Source: Thalassobaculum sp965228445
GTDB lineage: Bacteria; Pseudomonadota; Alphaproteobacteria; Thalassobaculales; Thalassobaculaceae
DNA: 64,000 nt
Assembly (NCBI GenBank): GCA_965228445.1
Contig: OZ245813.1
Location: 1,240,001 to 1,304,000, forward strand
Reading direction: 5' to 3'
The notes under the pieces were generated by a model. That model had not been told where the DNA came from, did no database searches, and worked only from the letters and a program-made list of their open reading frames with translations. Shown piece by piece: positions 42,939 to 55,382 of this stretch. The translations under genes and the position numbers were made by a program. Numbering within the stretch: position 1 is the stretch's first letter; the number at the start of each line of letters is the position of its first letter.

Positions 42939-44057
42939 TCAGGACGCCCCCGCGATCAGTCCGAACAGGATGCCCTCACGCACCCCCCGGTCGGCAACCC
43001 TCATCCGCGTCACCGGCCATTGCCGGCAGATCGCCTCCAGAATCGCGCAGCCGGCCACTACAAGATCGGCGCGCTCGCGGCCGATGCAGGGATGGGCCGC
43101 CCGGCCCTCGAAGCTCTGATCCGCCAGCCGTCGGCCGATGGCCAGCGTGTCTGCCACATCCAGGAACAGCCCGTCCACCCGGTCGCGCACATAGCGCGGC
43201 AGGTTCAGGTGCACCCCGGCCAGGGTGGTCACCGTGCCCGAGGTGCCGACCACCTGCACCCGCCCGGCCTCGACCTCGGCGGTGATGGCGTGCTCGCGTT
43301 CGTAGCCGCGCAGCCAGACCGACACGTCCTCGATCATCCGCTCGTACACCCCCGGCCCATAGCGGTCGCCGCCATAAGTCTCCGCGAGGGTGACCACGCC
43401 GATCGGAATGGACGTGACCGCCGCCCGCTCCTTGCCGAAAGTCCCTCGCGACCAGGCGAGCTCGGTCGATCCGCCGCCGATATCGAAGACCAGGGCCCCC
43501 GGCACCTCCGGATCGAGCAGCGGCGCGCAGCCGGCCAGGGCCAGCCCTGCCTCCTCCGAGGAGGAGATCACCTCCAGGGCGATGCCGGTCTCCTGTTCCA
43601 CCCGGGCGAGGAACTCTGGCCCGTTGCGGGCCCGGCGGCAGGCCTCGGTGGCGACCGCCCGGAACCGGGTCACCCGCCGACGGTGGATTTTCGAGCCGCA
43701 GACCCGAAGGGCGTCCAGGGTGCGCTCGATGGCGGCGTCGGCGAGCTGGCCCGAGGCGCCGACCCCTTCGCCCAAGCGAACGATGCGCGAGAACGCATCG
43801 ATCACCCGGAACCCACCCTGTCCCGCCGGACGCGCGACCAGCAGGCGGCAGTTGTTTGTGCCGAGGTCGAGGGCGGCGATTACGTCGTTTCCCCCGGCGG
43901 CGCCGCTGCCGCGCGAGGTGTGCCGGCGCGTGGCCGGCCTGGTGGCGCCGTCGCCGATCCCGTCCCGAATTGCAGCACCCGCCGCCCGATCGTTACCCGA
44001 CCGGTGCGCCGTTTCCTGCGGGCGGGAACGGCCGGCACGATGCGTACCGGTCTCCAT
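42939..44057 (-). CDS. Ppx/GppA family phosphatase
   Basis: Up to 372 residues. The actin-like ATPase-fold phosphate loop IAALDLGTNNCRLLVA begins near residue 60; the second loop is LVFDIGGGSTELAWSRG and the conserved Glu lies in VISSSEEAGLALAG. Family members hydrolyse polyphosphate or convert pppGpp to ppGpp. The first 55 residues are Arg/Gly-rich with no visible domain, so a start closer to residue 55-59 is possible and the coordinate is uncertain. Coupled by proximity to rlmE, a common alphaproteobacterial arrangement. Confidence 0.88.
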   Translation of the reverse strand: METGTHRAGRSRPQETAHRSGNDRAAGAAIRDGIGDGATRPATRRHTSRGSGAAGGNDVIAALDLGTNNCRLLVARPAGQGGFRVIDAFSRIVRLGEGVGASGQLADAAIERTLDALRVCGSKIHRRRVTRFRAVATEACRRARNGPEFLARVEQETGIALEVISSSEEAGLALAGCAPLLDPEVPGALVFDIGGGSTELAWSRGTFGKERAAVTSIPIGVVTLAETYGGDRYGPGVYERMIEDVSVWLRGYEREHAITAEVEAGRVQVVGTSGTVTTLAGVHLNLPRYVRDRVDGLFLDVADTLAIGRRLADQSFEGRAAHPCIGRERADLVVAGCAILEAICRQWPVTRMRVADRGVREGILFGLIAGAS

Positions 44058-44419
44058 TCCCCTGACGTCCTTCCCTGTTCTGTGCGCCGGTGTTGTGTGT
44101 GTCCCCGGCGCTTTCTTCGCGACCAGTCTAGCCGCCCGGGCACGGAGCCACCAGCGTTACGGCAAGCGCACCGGGTTGGGGGCGACCCGGCCGCGTCGCC
44201 GCGCCGGGGTGCGAACGGCTGCCGCCGCCCGACAGGAACAGGTAGGTCATTCCAGTCTCCGGCGGCGCACACCCGTCGAAACGCGCGGAAACCCGCCGCG
44301 GAGGGCTCCGGTAAAAATGGTTGCCGCAAGGGTTTGCATCCTGGGGCCGGGCTGTGTTAGAAGCCCGGCTCACCGCGAGGGAGCGCCCCGGTCCACGGAC
44401 CTGAGCCTCCCGGTCCTAC
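44058..44419. other. 362-bp intergenic region before tRNA-Gln; no gene seen
   Basis: GC-rich open frames cross this region but have no ribosome binding site, recognisable domain or consistent codon pattern. The only signal is a possible promoter for the tRNA: TTTGCA (44333-44338), 16 bases, then TGTTAG (44355-44360). A GC-rich leader of about 50 bases would lie between it and the tRNA. Confidence 0.4.
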
Positions 44420-44493
44420 TGGGGGATCGTCTAGCGGTAGGACTACGGACTCTGACTCCGTCAACCCTGGTTCGAATCCAGGTCCCCCAGCCA
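44420..44493 (+). tRNA. tRNA-Gln (anticodon CTG)
   Basis: The acceptor stem TGGGGGA (44420-44426) pairs with TCCCCCA (44483-44489), discriminator G at 44490 and encoded CCA at 44491-44493. The anticodon stem ACGGA/TCCGT encloses the loop CTCTGAC with anticodon CTG at 44452-44454, reading CAG. The T-loop is GGTTCGAATCC. The U1-A72 first pair and anticodon fit tRNA-Gln. Nothing phage-like or integrative is attached to its 3' end. Confidence 0.96.
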
Positions 44494-44777
44494 CTCTCCC
44501 CTTCCAGATCTCATACATCCGCGCTTCGGCGCCGGCACGCGCCCGTGTGGTTCTCCCCTGCCGGGCAGGCCCCCGCATGCGTAAGAGAACATTAACCTCC
44601 CAATTATAACGTATTTGACTTATTGTCTTTCCGCTCAGAATGCCGGAGCCGACATAACGCAGCGCCATCCATCGCCGAACCCTTCCCGAAACCGCCGTTT
44701 TCGTCTTCTCCCTCGTCCTGGGCCCGCTGCATACTTCGGGGCCGGACGACAGGAAGCCAGAGCAGATTGACGACGTA

Positions 44778-48229
<3,452 letters not shown>

Positions 48230-48233
<4 letters not shown>

Positions 48234-49327
48234 CCACCACCGGTGACAACCGGCGCACCGTCCTGGTCGTCGACGACACGCCAGACAATCTGAGCCTGAT
48301 GAGCGGGCTGCTGAAGGACTCCTACCGGGTCAGGGTCGCCAACGGCGGCGAACGGGCGCTGGCGATCGCGCGCTCCGACCCGCAGCCGGATCTCATCCTG
48401 CTGGACGTGATGATGCCGGTGATGGACGGCTACGAGGTCTGCCGCCGGCTGAAGGCCGACCCGGGCAGTCGCGACATTCCGGTGGTCTTCCTGACGGCCC
48501 GCGCCGACCAGGTGGACGAGCAGATCGGCCTGGAACTCGGCGCGGTCGACTACATCACCAAGCCGATCAGTCCGCCGATCGTGATCGCCCGGGTGCGCAA
48601 TCACCTGCAGTTGAAGCAGGCCAACGACGTGCTGCGGAACCAGAACGCGTTTCTGGAGGAGGAGATCGAGCGCCGTACCCGGGACGTCCGCACGATCCGC
48701 GACGCGGCGATCGTCGCCATGGCGTCGCTGGCCGAAACCCGCGACAACGAGACCGGCAACCACATCCGGCGCACCCAGCACTATGTCCGCGCCCTGGCCA
48801 ACGCCATGGCCGCCATGCCGAAGTTCCGCGACGTGCTGGAGCCGGAGACCGTCGATCTGCTGTTCCGCTCCGCGGCGCTGCACGACATCGGCAAGGTCGG
48901 CCTTCCGGACTCGATTCTGCTGAAGCCGGAGCGGCTCACCGACGATGAATTCGCGCAGATGAAGACCCATACGGTGCTCGGCTACGAGGCCCTCAAGGCC
49001 GCCGAACGCGGGCTGGACAACACCGACATGTCGTTCCTGCGCTATGCGCGGGAGATCGCGCTGACCCACCACGAGCGCTGGGACGGGACCGGCTATCCCC
49101 AGGGCCTCGCCGGTGAGGCCATCCCCCTCTCCGGCCGCATCATGACGGTGGCCGACGTCTATGACGCGCTGATCTCCGAACGGGTCTACAAACCCGCCTT
49201 CCCCCACGAGGTCGCCCTGCGCGAAATCGAGGGCGGCCGCGGCACCCAGTTCGACCCGGACGTGGTCGATGCGTTCATGAACATCGCCGACCGGATGTAC
49301 GAGATCTCCCAGTCCTTCAGCGACTGA
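48230..49327 (+). CDS. Response regulator with HD-GYP phosphodiesterase domain
   Basis: 365 residues starting at an ATGA overlap with the hybrid kinase. Receiver domain 1-125 with phosphoacceptor Asp59 (ILLDVMMPVMDGYE) and KP at 111-112; a coiled linker (about 128-155); then an HD-GYP domain with the metal site HD 218-219 (AALHDIGKVGLPDSILLK), HH 280-281 and the full HHERWDGTGYPQGL signature (280-293). RpfG-type enzymes hydrolyse cyclic di-GMP. The translational coupling implies that the MHYT kinase sets its phosphorylation. Confidence 0.93.
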
Positions 49328-49528
49328 CCGGTCGACCTTTCTCCTCAATCGACGATTTCGCGATCTCGGGGAACCGGCGCGCCTCCCGGGCGTTGCGTCC
49401 CTGTCGCCGTCCGACCAGACACAGGGTCGGTGGGCGGCAGCGGTGCCGTTTGCTTGATCCGAGGCCTGAATGATTTCGCCAGATGCCCTGGTCGTCCGCG
49501 CCAAGCCGACCTCCGGATCGGCGACGCC

Positions 49529-50521
49529 GTGAGGTTGCGGGGCGGACGTCGCGCGGCCGTCGTCACGGCCTGCCTGCCCTGGCTCGCGGGCTGCGAGGGC
49601 GTGCAGTCGGTGCTCGATCCGGCCGGGACGGACGCCGAGGTCCTGGCAACCCTGTTCTGGGTGCTGCTCGCCGGCGCGGTCGTGCTTTGGCTGCTGCTGA
49701 ACGGCACCTTCTTCTATGTCACCCGCATGCGGTTCCGGCCGATGTCCCAGAAGATCGGCGAGGCGGTCATCATCGGCGCCGGCATCGCCTTTCCGACGGT
49801 GCTACTGGCGATCCTGCTGTCCTACGGACTGTCCATCATGCCGGACCAGCGGGCACCCGGAGACGGCCTCACCGTGCGCGTCACCGGTGAGCAGTGGTGG
49901 TGGCGGGTCGAATACCTGCCGGCCGACGGAAGCGCGCCGGTGGTCTCGGCCAACGAGCTGCGGCTGCCGGTCGGCGCGCGGACCGAGATCCGGCTCGGCG
50001 CCGCCAAGGTCATTCATTCCTTCTGGGTCCCGAACCTGGCCGGCAAGATGGACATGTTCCCGGGCCGCGAGACCCGCATGGCGGTGGAGCCCACGCGGAC
50101 CGGCGCGTTCCGCGGCCAGTGCGCCGAGTTCTGCGGCACCAGCCACGCCCTGATGGCGTTCCCGGTTCTCGTGATGCCACCCGAGGAGTTCGAGGCGTGG
50201 CTGCAGAAGGAACGCCGGGACGCCGAGCCGCCGGCCGATGCCGCCTCCGAGCGCGGCCGCGAGGTCTTCCTGGCCGAGGGATGCGGTGCCTGCCACGTCG
50301 TGCGCGGCACCGCGGCGCAGGGCACGTTCGGGCCGGACCTGACCCATGTCGGCGGGCGGCGCACCATCGGGGCGGGCACGCTGCCGGCGAGCGCCGAGGC
50401 GTTCGGGCAGTGGCTGGCCCGCACCGACCACATCAAGCCGGACGTGCGGATGCCGACCTATCGCGATCTGCCGGAGCGGGACCTGCTCGACCTGGCGACC
50501 TATCTGAAGGGGCTCCGGTGA
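49529..50521 (+). CDS. coxB: Cytochrome c oxidase subunit II with fused cytochrome c domain (lipoprotein)
   Basis: 330 residues from GTG at 49529. This start is preferred because it gives a short basic N-terminus, a hydrophobic stretch and a lipobox LAGC (Cys22), the lipoprotein signal seen in many such subunits. Two membrane spans (about 38-60, 79-101), then the CuA domain with ligands H163, C198, E200, C202, H206 and M209 (FRGQCAEFCGTSHALM), then a C-terminal cytochrome c domain with CGACH (252-256), as in caa3-type oxidases. It receives electrons from soluble cytochrome c. First gene of the operon; its stop overlaps the coxAC start by one base. Confidence 0.92.
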   Translation: MRLRGGRRAAVVTACLPWLAGCEGVQSVLDPAGTDAEVLATLFWVLLAGAVVLWLLLNGTFFYVTRMRFRPMSQKIGEAVIIGAGIAFPTVLLAILLSYGLSIMPDQRAPGDGLTVRVTGEQWWWRVEYLPADGSAPVVSANELRLPVGARTEIRLGAAKVIHSFWVPNLAGKMDMFPGRETRMAVEPTRTGAFRGQCAEFCGTSHALMAFPVLVMPPEEFEAWLQKERRDAEPPADAASERGREVFLAEGCGACHVVRGTAAQGTFGPDLTHVGGRRTIGAGTLPASAEAFGQWLARTDHIKPDVRMPTYRDLPERDLLDLATYLKGLR

Positions 50522-53136
50522 TGACCGACACCACCGATCATCGTTCGGGCCGCAACCCGGGAGGCCGCGACGAGCCGCGCGACGCCGCCGAGGCCCATGG
50601 CGACGCTTATCCGCCGAGCGAAGCGATGCTCGATGCGCCGGTCGACCCGGACTATGCCGAAGCCTCGGCCGAGCGGCTGCGCGCCGCCTGGAAGACCCCG
50701 ACCGGCTGGCGTTACTGGTCGGCGGTGAACAACTCCGAGGTCGGCGCCTGGTACTCGCTGACCGCCTTCTTCTTCATGCTCTGCGCCGGGGTTCTGGCCC
50801 TGCTGATCCGCGTGCAGCTCGCGGTGCCGGAGAACGACTTCCTGCCGGCCGACACGTTCAACCAGTTCTTCACGATGCACGGCTCGGCGATGATGTTCCT
50901 GTTCGCCGTGCCGATGTTCGAGGCGATCTCGATCCTGCTGCTGCCGGCCTTTCTCGGCGCCCGGGACATGCCCTTCCCCCGGCTGTCGGCCTACGGCTAC
51001 TGGTGTTTTCTCATCGGCGGCATCTTCGTGCTCGGCTCCGTGCTGTTCGGCGTGGGTCCGAGTTCGGGCTGGTTCATGTATCCGCCGCTCGCCACCAAGA
51101 GCGAGGGGGTGGGCGCCGATATCTGGCTGCTCGGTCTGTCCTTCATCGAGGTCGCTTCCATCGCCGCCGCCGTCGAGCTGATCGTCGGCGCGCTGAAGTG
51201 CCGGCCGCCGGGGATGCGGATCAACCTGATGCCGCTCTATGCCTGGTACGTGCTGGTGGTAGGCGGGATGATCCTGTTCGCCTTCCCGCCGCTGATCGCC
51301 GGCGACTTCCTGTTCGAGCTGGAGCGCAGCTTCGACTGGCCGTTCTTCGATCCGGAGCGCGGCGGCGACCCGATGCTGTGGCAGCACCTGTTCTGGATCT
51401 TCGGCCATCCGGAGGTCTACATCATCTTCCTGCCGTCCATCGCCATCGCCGCGATGGTGATCCCGACCGCCGCCCAGCGGCCGATCTTTGGCTATTCCTG
51501 GATCGTGCTGTCGGCGGTGGGCACCGGGTTCCTGTCCTTCGGCCTGTGGGCCCACCACATGTTCACCACCGGGCTGCCGGCCCTGTCGCTGGGCTTCTTC
51601 TCCGCCGCCTCGGAGGCGGTGGTGATCCCGACCGGCGTACAGATCTTCGCCTTCCTCGCCACGCTGATGGTCGGCCGGGTGACCTGGAGCGTGCCGATGC
51701 TTTACATCGCCGGCTCGCTGGCGATCTTCACCGCGGGCGGGCTGACCGGGGTGATGCTGGCCCTGGCGCCGATGGACTGGCAGGTGCACGACACCTATTT
51801 CATCGTCGCCCACCTGCACTACACGATCTTCGGGGGCATGGTGTTCCCGGTGATGGCCGGGGTCTATTACTTCTACCCGTTCTTCACCAAGAAGCAGATG
51901 TCGCCGCGGCTGGGGCGCTGGGCCTTCTGGCTGGCCTTCGTCGGCTTCAACATCACCTTCATGCCGATGCATTTCGCCGGTCTGATGGGCATGCCGCGCC
52001 GGGTCTATACCTATCCGGGCGATATCGGCTGGGATCTGCCGAACCTGATCTCCACCGCCGGCGCCTTCATCGTCGCCGCCGGGTTCCTGGTCTTCGCCTG
52101 GGATCTGATCCGACCCAAGGGGCGCCAGCCCTACACGGCGCGCAACCCGTGGAACGGCGGCACGCTCGAATGGTCGCACGACATCCCCGATCAGGCCTGG
52201 GGGGTGCGCTCGATCCCCTATATCGAGAGCCGCTATCCGCTCTGGGACCAGCCGAAGATCGTCGAGCGCATGGATGCCGGCCGCTACTACCTGCCCGACG
52301 CCGAGGAGGGAAAGCGCGAGACCCTGGTTACCACCGTGCTCGATGCCGTGCCGGTGCAGTGCCTGCGCGTCGGCGGGCCGACATGGATCACCCATTTCGC
52401 CGCGCTGTTCACCGGTGGGGCCTTCATCTTCCCGACCTTCCACTGGTATCCGCCGGCCATCGTCTGCGGCGTGCTGGCGATCGCCTGCGTGATCTGGTGG
52501 CTGTGGACCGGCACGGCCCGGCCGCCGGAGAAGACGGAGAAGGAGATCGGCCTCGGGCTGACGGTCCCGATCTACGTCTCCGGCCCGGCGGCACCCGGCT
52601 GGTGGGGCATGTGGATCACCATGCTGGCCGATGCCACCGCCTTCGCCAGCCTGATCTTCGGATTCTTCTATTTCTGGACCGCCAGTTCGGATTTCCCGCC
52701 GCAGGGAGCGGCTCATGTGTCCAGCGTCTGGGTCTGGGCCGGAGCGGCCGCGCTCACCGCCTCCTGGGCCCTGACCCGCTACGCCAGGCGGGTCAACCGG
52801 GCCGCGCAGGTCGGCACCGCCCGTCTGTCGCTGGCGGCGGCCGCCGCGCTGACCGTTCTCGGCGCCGCCGCCATGCTGTGGTCGGCCCATGTCAACGGGC
52901 TCGACCCGACCTCCCACGTGTATCCGGCCACGGTCTGGGCGATCCTGGTCTGGACGGCGGTGCATGTATCGGCCGGCTGCATCATGCAGCTCTACTGCCT
53001 GGCCGGGAGCCTGTTCGGCAAGCTGACGCCCGACTATGACGCCGACCTGTGGAACGTGTCGCTGTACTGGAACTTCATGGCGGTGACGGTCCTGGTGTCG
53101 GCGGCGGTGGTCGACCTGCTCCCGGGGATGGTCTGA
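50521..53136 (+). CDS. Fused cytochrome c oxidase subunits I and III
   Basis: 871 residues. Subunit I part, about 60-620: heme a ligand H120 (TMHGSAMMF), D-channel Asp149 (GARDMPFPR), CuB ligand H296 with E298 and cross-linkable Y300 (FGHPEVYI), H345/H346 (WAHHMFTTG), and the heme pair H431/H433 (FIVAHLHYTIFGG). These make it a type A1 heme-copper oxidase that should pump protons. Subunit III-like part, about 660-871: PGWWGMWITMLADATAFASLIFGFFYFWT, carried on the same chain. Natural CoxA-CoxC fusions are known in caa3-like oxidases. Inner membrane. Confidence 0.92.
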   Translation: MTDTTDHRSGRNPGGRDEPRDAAEAHGDAYPPSEAMLDAPVDPDYAEASAERLRAAWKTPTGWRYWSAVNNSEVGAWYSLTAFFFMLCAGVLALLIRVQLAVPENDFLPADTFNQFFTMHGSAMMFLFAVPMFEAISILLLPAFLGARDMPFPRLSAYGYWCFLIGGIFVLGSVLFGVGPSSGWFMYPPLATKSEGVGADIWLLGLSFIEVASIAAAVELIVGALKCRPPGMRINLMPLYAWYVLVVGGMILFAFPPLIAGDFLFELERSFDWPFFDPERGGDPMLWQHLFWIFGHPEVYIIFLPSIAIAAMVIPTAAQRPIFGYSWIVLSAVGTGFLSFGLWAHHMFTTGLPALSLGFFSAASEAVVIPTGVQIFAFLATLMVGRVTWSVPMLYIAGSLAIFTAGGLTGVMLALAPMDWQVHDTYFIVAHLHYTIFGGMVFPVMAGVYYFYPFFTKKQMSPRLGRWAFWLAFVGFNITFMPMHFAGLMGMPRRVYTYPGDIGWDLPNLISTAGAFIVAAGFLVFAWDLIRPKGRQPYTARNPWNGGTLEWSHDIPDQAWGVRSIPYIESRYPLWDQPKIVERMDAGRYYLPDAEEGKRETLVTTVLDAVPVQCLRVGGPTWITHFAALFTGGAFIFPTFHWYPPAIVCGVLAIACVIWWLWTGTARPPEKTEKEIGLGLTVPIYVSGPAAPGWWGMWITMLADATAFASLIFGFFYFWTASSDFPPQGAAHVSSVWVWAGAAALTASWALTRYARRVNRAAQVGTARLSLAAAAALTVLGAAAMLWSAHVNGLDPTSHVYPATVWAILVWTAVHVSAGCIMQLYCLAGSLFGKLTPDYDADLWNVSLYWNFMAVTVLVSAAVVDLLPGMV

Positions 53137-53137
53137 C

Positions 53138-53548
53138 ATGGCCCGCCAGCAGGAGGAAAAGACCGAGCTCAAGACCTTCTCCGAAGAGCAGAGCAGCCTG
53201 TGGCTGATCGCGCTCGGTCCGACGATCTGGGCGCTGCATTTCATCGTCTGCTATGCCGCAACCGCCGTGGTCTGCGCCAAGCTGGAAAGTGCGGCGCAGG
53301 ACGGCGGGCTGCTGCGAGTGGTGATCGGCGGCGCCACCGCGCTGGCACTCGCGGCGATCGCCTGGATCGGCTGGCGGTCGTGGCGCCAGTGGGATTTCCT
53401 CGACGACTGGGACTACGTCCACCACAAGCCGGTGACCGAGCATCGCCACGAGTTCCTCGGCCATGCCTCGTTCCTGCTGGCCTGCCTGTCCTTCGTCGGC
53501 GTGTTGTACGTCGCCCTGCCGGCGGTCTTCGTGGAGGGATGCGTGTGA
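53138..53548 (+). CDS. Small membrane protein of the oxidase operon
   Basis: 136 residues with about three membrane spans: IALGPTIWALHFIVCYAATAVVC (26-48), VVIGGATALALAAIAWIGW (62-80) and ASFLLACLSFVGVLYVALPAVF (111-132). The long hydrophilic loop is rich in Trp, Asp and His (WRQWDFLDDWDYVHHKPVTEHRHEF). Proteins like this are found between ctaD-type fusions and ctaG in related operons, but I cannot name a family; it could be a small subunit or assembly factor. It sits one base after coxAC; its stop shares one base with the next start. Confidence 0.75.
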   Translation: MARQQEEKTELKTFSEEQSSLWLIALGPTIWALHFIVCYAATAVVCAKLESAAQDGGLLRVVIGGATALALAAIAWIGWRSWRQWDFLDDWDYVHHKPVTEHRHEFLGHASFLLACLSFVGVLYVALPAVFVEGCV

Positions 53549-54159
53549 TGAAGCATGGCGCCGTTCCTTCCCTGTGTCTGGCCACCGGTCTGGCGGTCTG
53601 CGCGCTCGCCTGGTTCGCGCCGCAGGTCGCTTGGCCATGGTCCTTCGCCGACCACATGGCCCGGCACATCGCGGTCGTCGCGATCGCCGCTCCGCTGGTC
53701 GCCGTGCCGCTGGCCGACAGCCGGTTCGCACGGCGGGTCTCGCCGATGGCCGCGGTGGTGGTCGAGTTCGTCGCCGTCTGGGGATGGCACCTTCCCGCGG
53801 CCCATGCCGCGGCCCAGACCTCGCCGTTCTGGTTCGCGGTTGAGCAGGCCTCCTATCTCGGCGCCGGCGTGCTGGTCTGGGTCGCCGTGCTCCGGCCCAG
53901 CCTGTCGCTGGCGGGGCCGGTCGGACTGCTGCTGACCTCGATGCACATGACGCTGCTCGGCGCCCTGCTGATCTTCGGGACCCGGGCGGTCTACCCCTCG
54001 GAGATCTGCGGCGGGGCGGCGGATCAGCAGGTCGGCGGCATGATCATGCTCGCCGTCGGTACGCCGATCTACCTGATCGCCGGCCTGGTCCTGGTGGCCC
54101 GCGACCTGCTGGCCGACACGCCCAGGCTCCGGCGAGGCCGCGAGGTGGCGGGATCATGA
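53548..54159 (+). CDS. ctaG: CtaG-family cytochrome c oxidase assembly protein (caa3 type)
   Basis: 203 residues with about six membrane spans. The pattern WPWSFADHMARHIAVVAIAAPLVAVP, then VWGWHLPAAHAAAQTSPFWFAVEQASYLGAG and LLLTSMHMTLLGALLIFGTRAVYP, is that of the CtaG_Bacillus/caa3-type family (unrelated to Cox11, also called CtaG). It is needed for assembly of caa3 oxidases, presumably at the CuA/CuB stage. Conserved His residues fall in the membrane segments. Overlaps neighbours on both sides by one and four bases. Confidence 0.88.
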   Translation: MKHGAVPSLCLATGLAVCALAWFAPQVAWPWSFADHMARHIAVVAIAAPLVAVPLADSRFARRVSPMAAVVVEFVAVWGWHLPAAHAAAQTSPFWFAVEQASYLGAGVLVWVAVLRPSLSLAGPVGLLLTSMHMTLLGALLIFGTRAVYPSEICGGAADQQVGGMIMLAVGTPIYLIAGLVLVARDLLADTPRLRRGREVAGS

Positions 54160-55268
54160 GACGCTTCCTGATCCACACCGCCATCCTGGCGGCACTGGCC
54201 GCGGTGGCGGGCGGGCTCGTGGTCTCCCTCGGTCTGTTCAATGTGTCGGCCCGCAGCGGTCACCTGCCGGGCGTGTCCTGGATCCTGCACACGACCTTCC
54301 GCAATTCCGTCGAGCTCCGCGCACCACCGGCCGCGACGGTGCCCGATCTGTCGGATCCTGACCTGATCGCCCTCGGCGCGCGGCACTACGACGGGGCATG
54401 CCGGACCTGCCACGCCGCCCCGGACGAAGGGCGCACGGCGACGATGCTGTCCATGCTGCCGGCCCCGCCACCGATCAGGCAGGCCGTCGCCGACTGGGAG
54501 CCGCAGCACCTGTTCTGGATCGTGAAGCACGGCGTGAAGATGAGCGGCATGCCCGCCTGGCCGACCCGGACCCGCGACGACGACGTCTGGCCGGTGGTCG
54601 CCTTCCTGGTCCGTGTGCCGCAGATGAGCCTCCCCGAGTACGAGGATCTGGTGGCGCCCCCCGATGTCCCCGATGTCCCCGAGGCCCCCGAGGCCGCGGA
54701 TGATGCAGACATCGCCTACTGCGCCTCGTGCCACGGCGCCGACGGGCGGGGGCGCGGCAACGCCCAGGTTCCCCGCCTCGACGTGCTCAGCGAGGCCTAT
54801 ATCGCCGAGACCCTGGCCGCCTACCGATCCGGCGCGCGGCAGAGCGGGATCATGCGGCATGCCGCCTCGACCCTGGATGCCACCGGCGATGCCCGCCTCG
54901 CCCGCTTCTACGGCGCACCGGCGCGGACGCCCGCGCCCGCTGCCGACAATGCTCCGCGGCCGAACCGCGACCCGGACCGGATTGCCCTCGGCCGCACGCT
55001 GGCGATGGGCTCGCCGACGGCCACGGACATCCCGGCCTGCAGCGCCTGCCACGGTCCCTGGCCGGAGCGCCTGTCGGCGCTGTTTCCGAGGCTGGCCGGA
55101 CAGCCGGAACCCTATCTCCTGCGGCAGCTCGAGCTGTGGCGCGACGGCGACCGGGGCGGGACGTCCCGCGCGCACCTGATGCACCAGGCGGCACGCAACC
55201 TCGACGACGACCAGCTGCGCGCCCTGGCGGCGTATTATGCCGCGCTGCCCCCCGGAGCCGGCCCCTAA
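54156..55268 (+). CDS. Triheme c-type cytochrome
   Basis: 370 residues with one N-terminal membrane anchor (about 6-28) and three heme-binding motifs: CRTCH (82-86), CASCH (189-193) and CSACH (295-299). Each heads a small cytochrome c domain with a later Met (for example KHGVKMSGMPAW after heme 1). A Pro-rich linker (VPDVPEAPEAAD) joins domains 1 and 2; domains 2 and 3 look like a cytochrome c4-type pair. It probably carries electrons to the CuA/heme c of CoxB from the periplasmic side. Its start overlaps ctaG by four bases. Confidence 0.88.
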   Translation: MRRFLIHTAILAALAAVAGGLVVSLGLFNVSARSGHLPGVSWILHTTFRNSVELRAPPAATVPDLSDPDLIALGARHYDGACRTCHAAPDEGRTATMLSMLPAPPPIRQAVADWEPQHLFWIVKHGVKMSGMPAWPTRTRDDDVWPVVAFLVRVPQMSLPEYEDLVAPPDVPDVPEAPEAADDADIAYCASCHGADGRGRGNAQVPRLDVLSEAYIAETLAAYRSGARQSGIMRHAASTLDATGDARLARFYGAPARTPAPAADNAPRPNRDPDRIALGRTLAMGSPTATDIPACSACHGPWPERLSALFPRLAGQPEPYLLRQLELWRDGDRGGTSRAHLMHQAARNLDDDQLRALAAYYAALPPGAGP

Positions 55269-55382
55269 CCGAGGCCCGCGCGAGCCGCTTGCCGAAGACG
55301 GCACGGTCATGGTCCTGTACCGCGCCCGCATGCGGGCCACGCGGGACGGCATCGGCCGGCTCGGATCGGAGGGGGCGGCTGG

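Noticed and set aside
44420..44493. tRNA-Gln as the attachment site of an integrated element
   Set aside because: There is no integrase, no repeated 3' tRNA fragment and no compositional change downstream; the following genes are ordinary chromosomal signalling genes.
50500..53244. A 914-codon open frame antisense to the oxidase genes
   Set aside because: Same reason: repetitive His/Arg/Gly composition and no recognisable domain; the sense strand encodes all catalytic ligands of CoxA.
53138..53548. A stand-alone CoxC or CoxD subunit
   Set aside because: Subunit III is already fused to CoxA, and the 136-residue protein lacks the CoxC or CoxD patterns; it is left as unknown.
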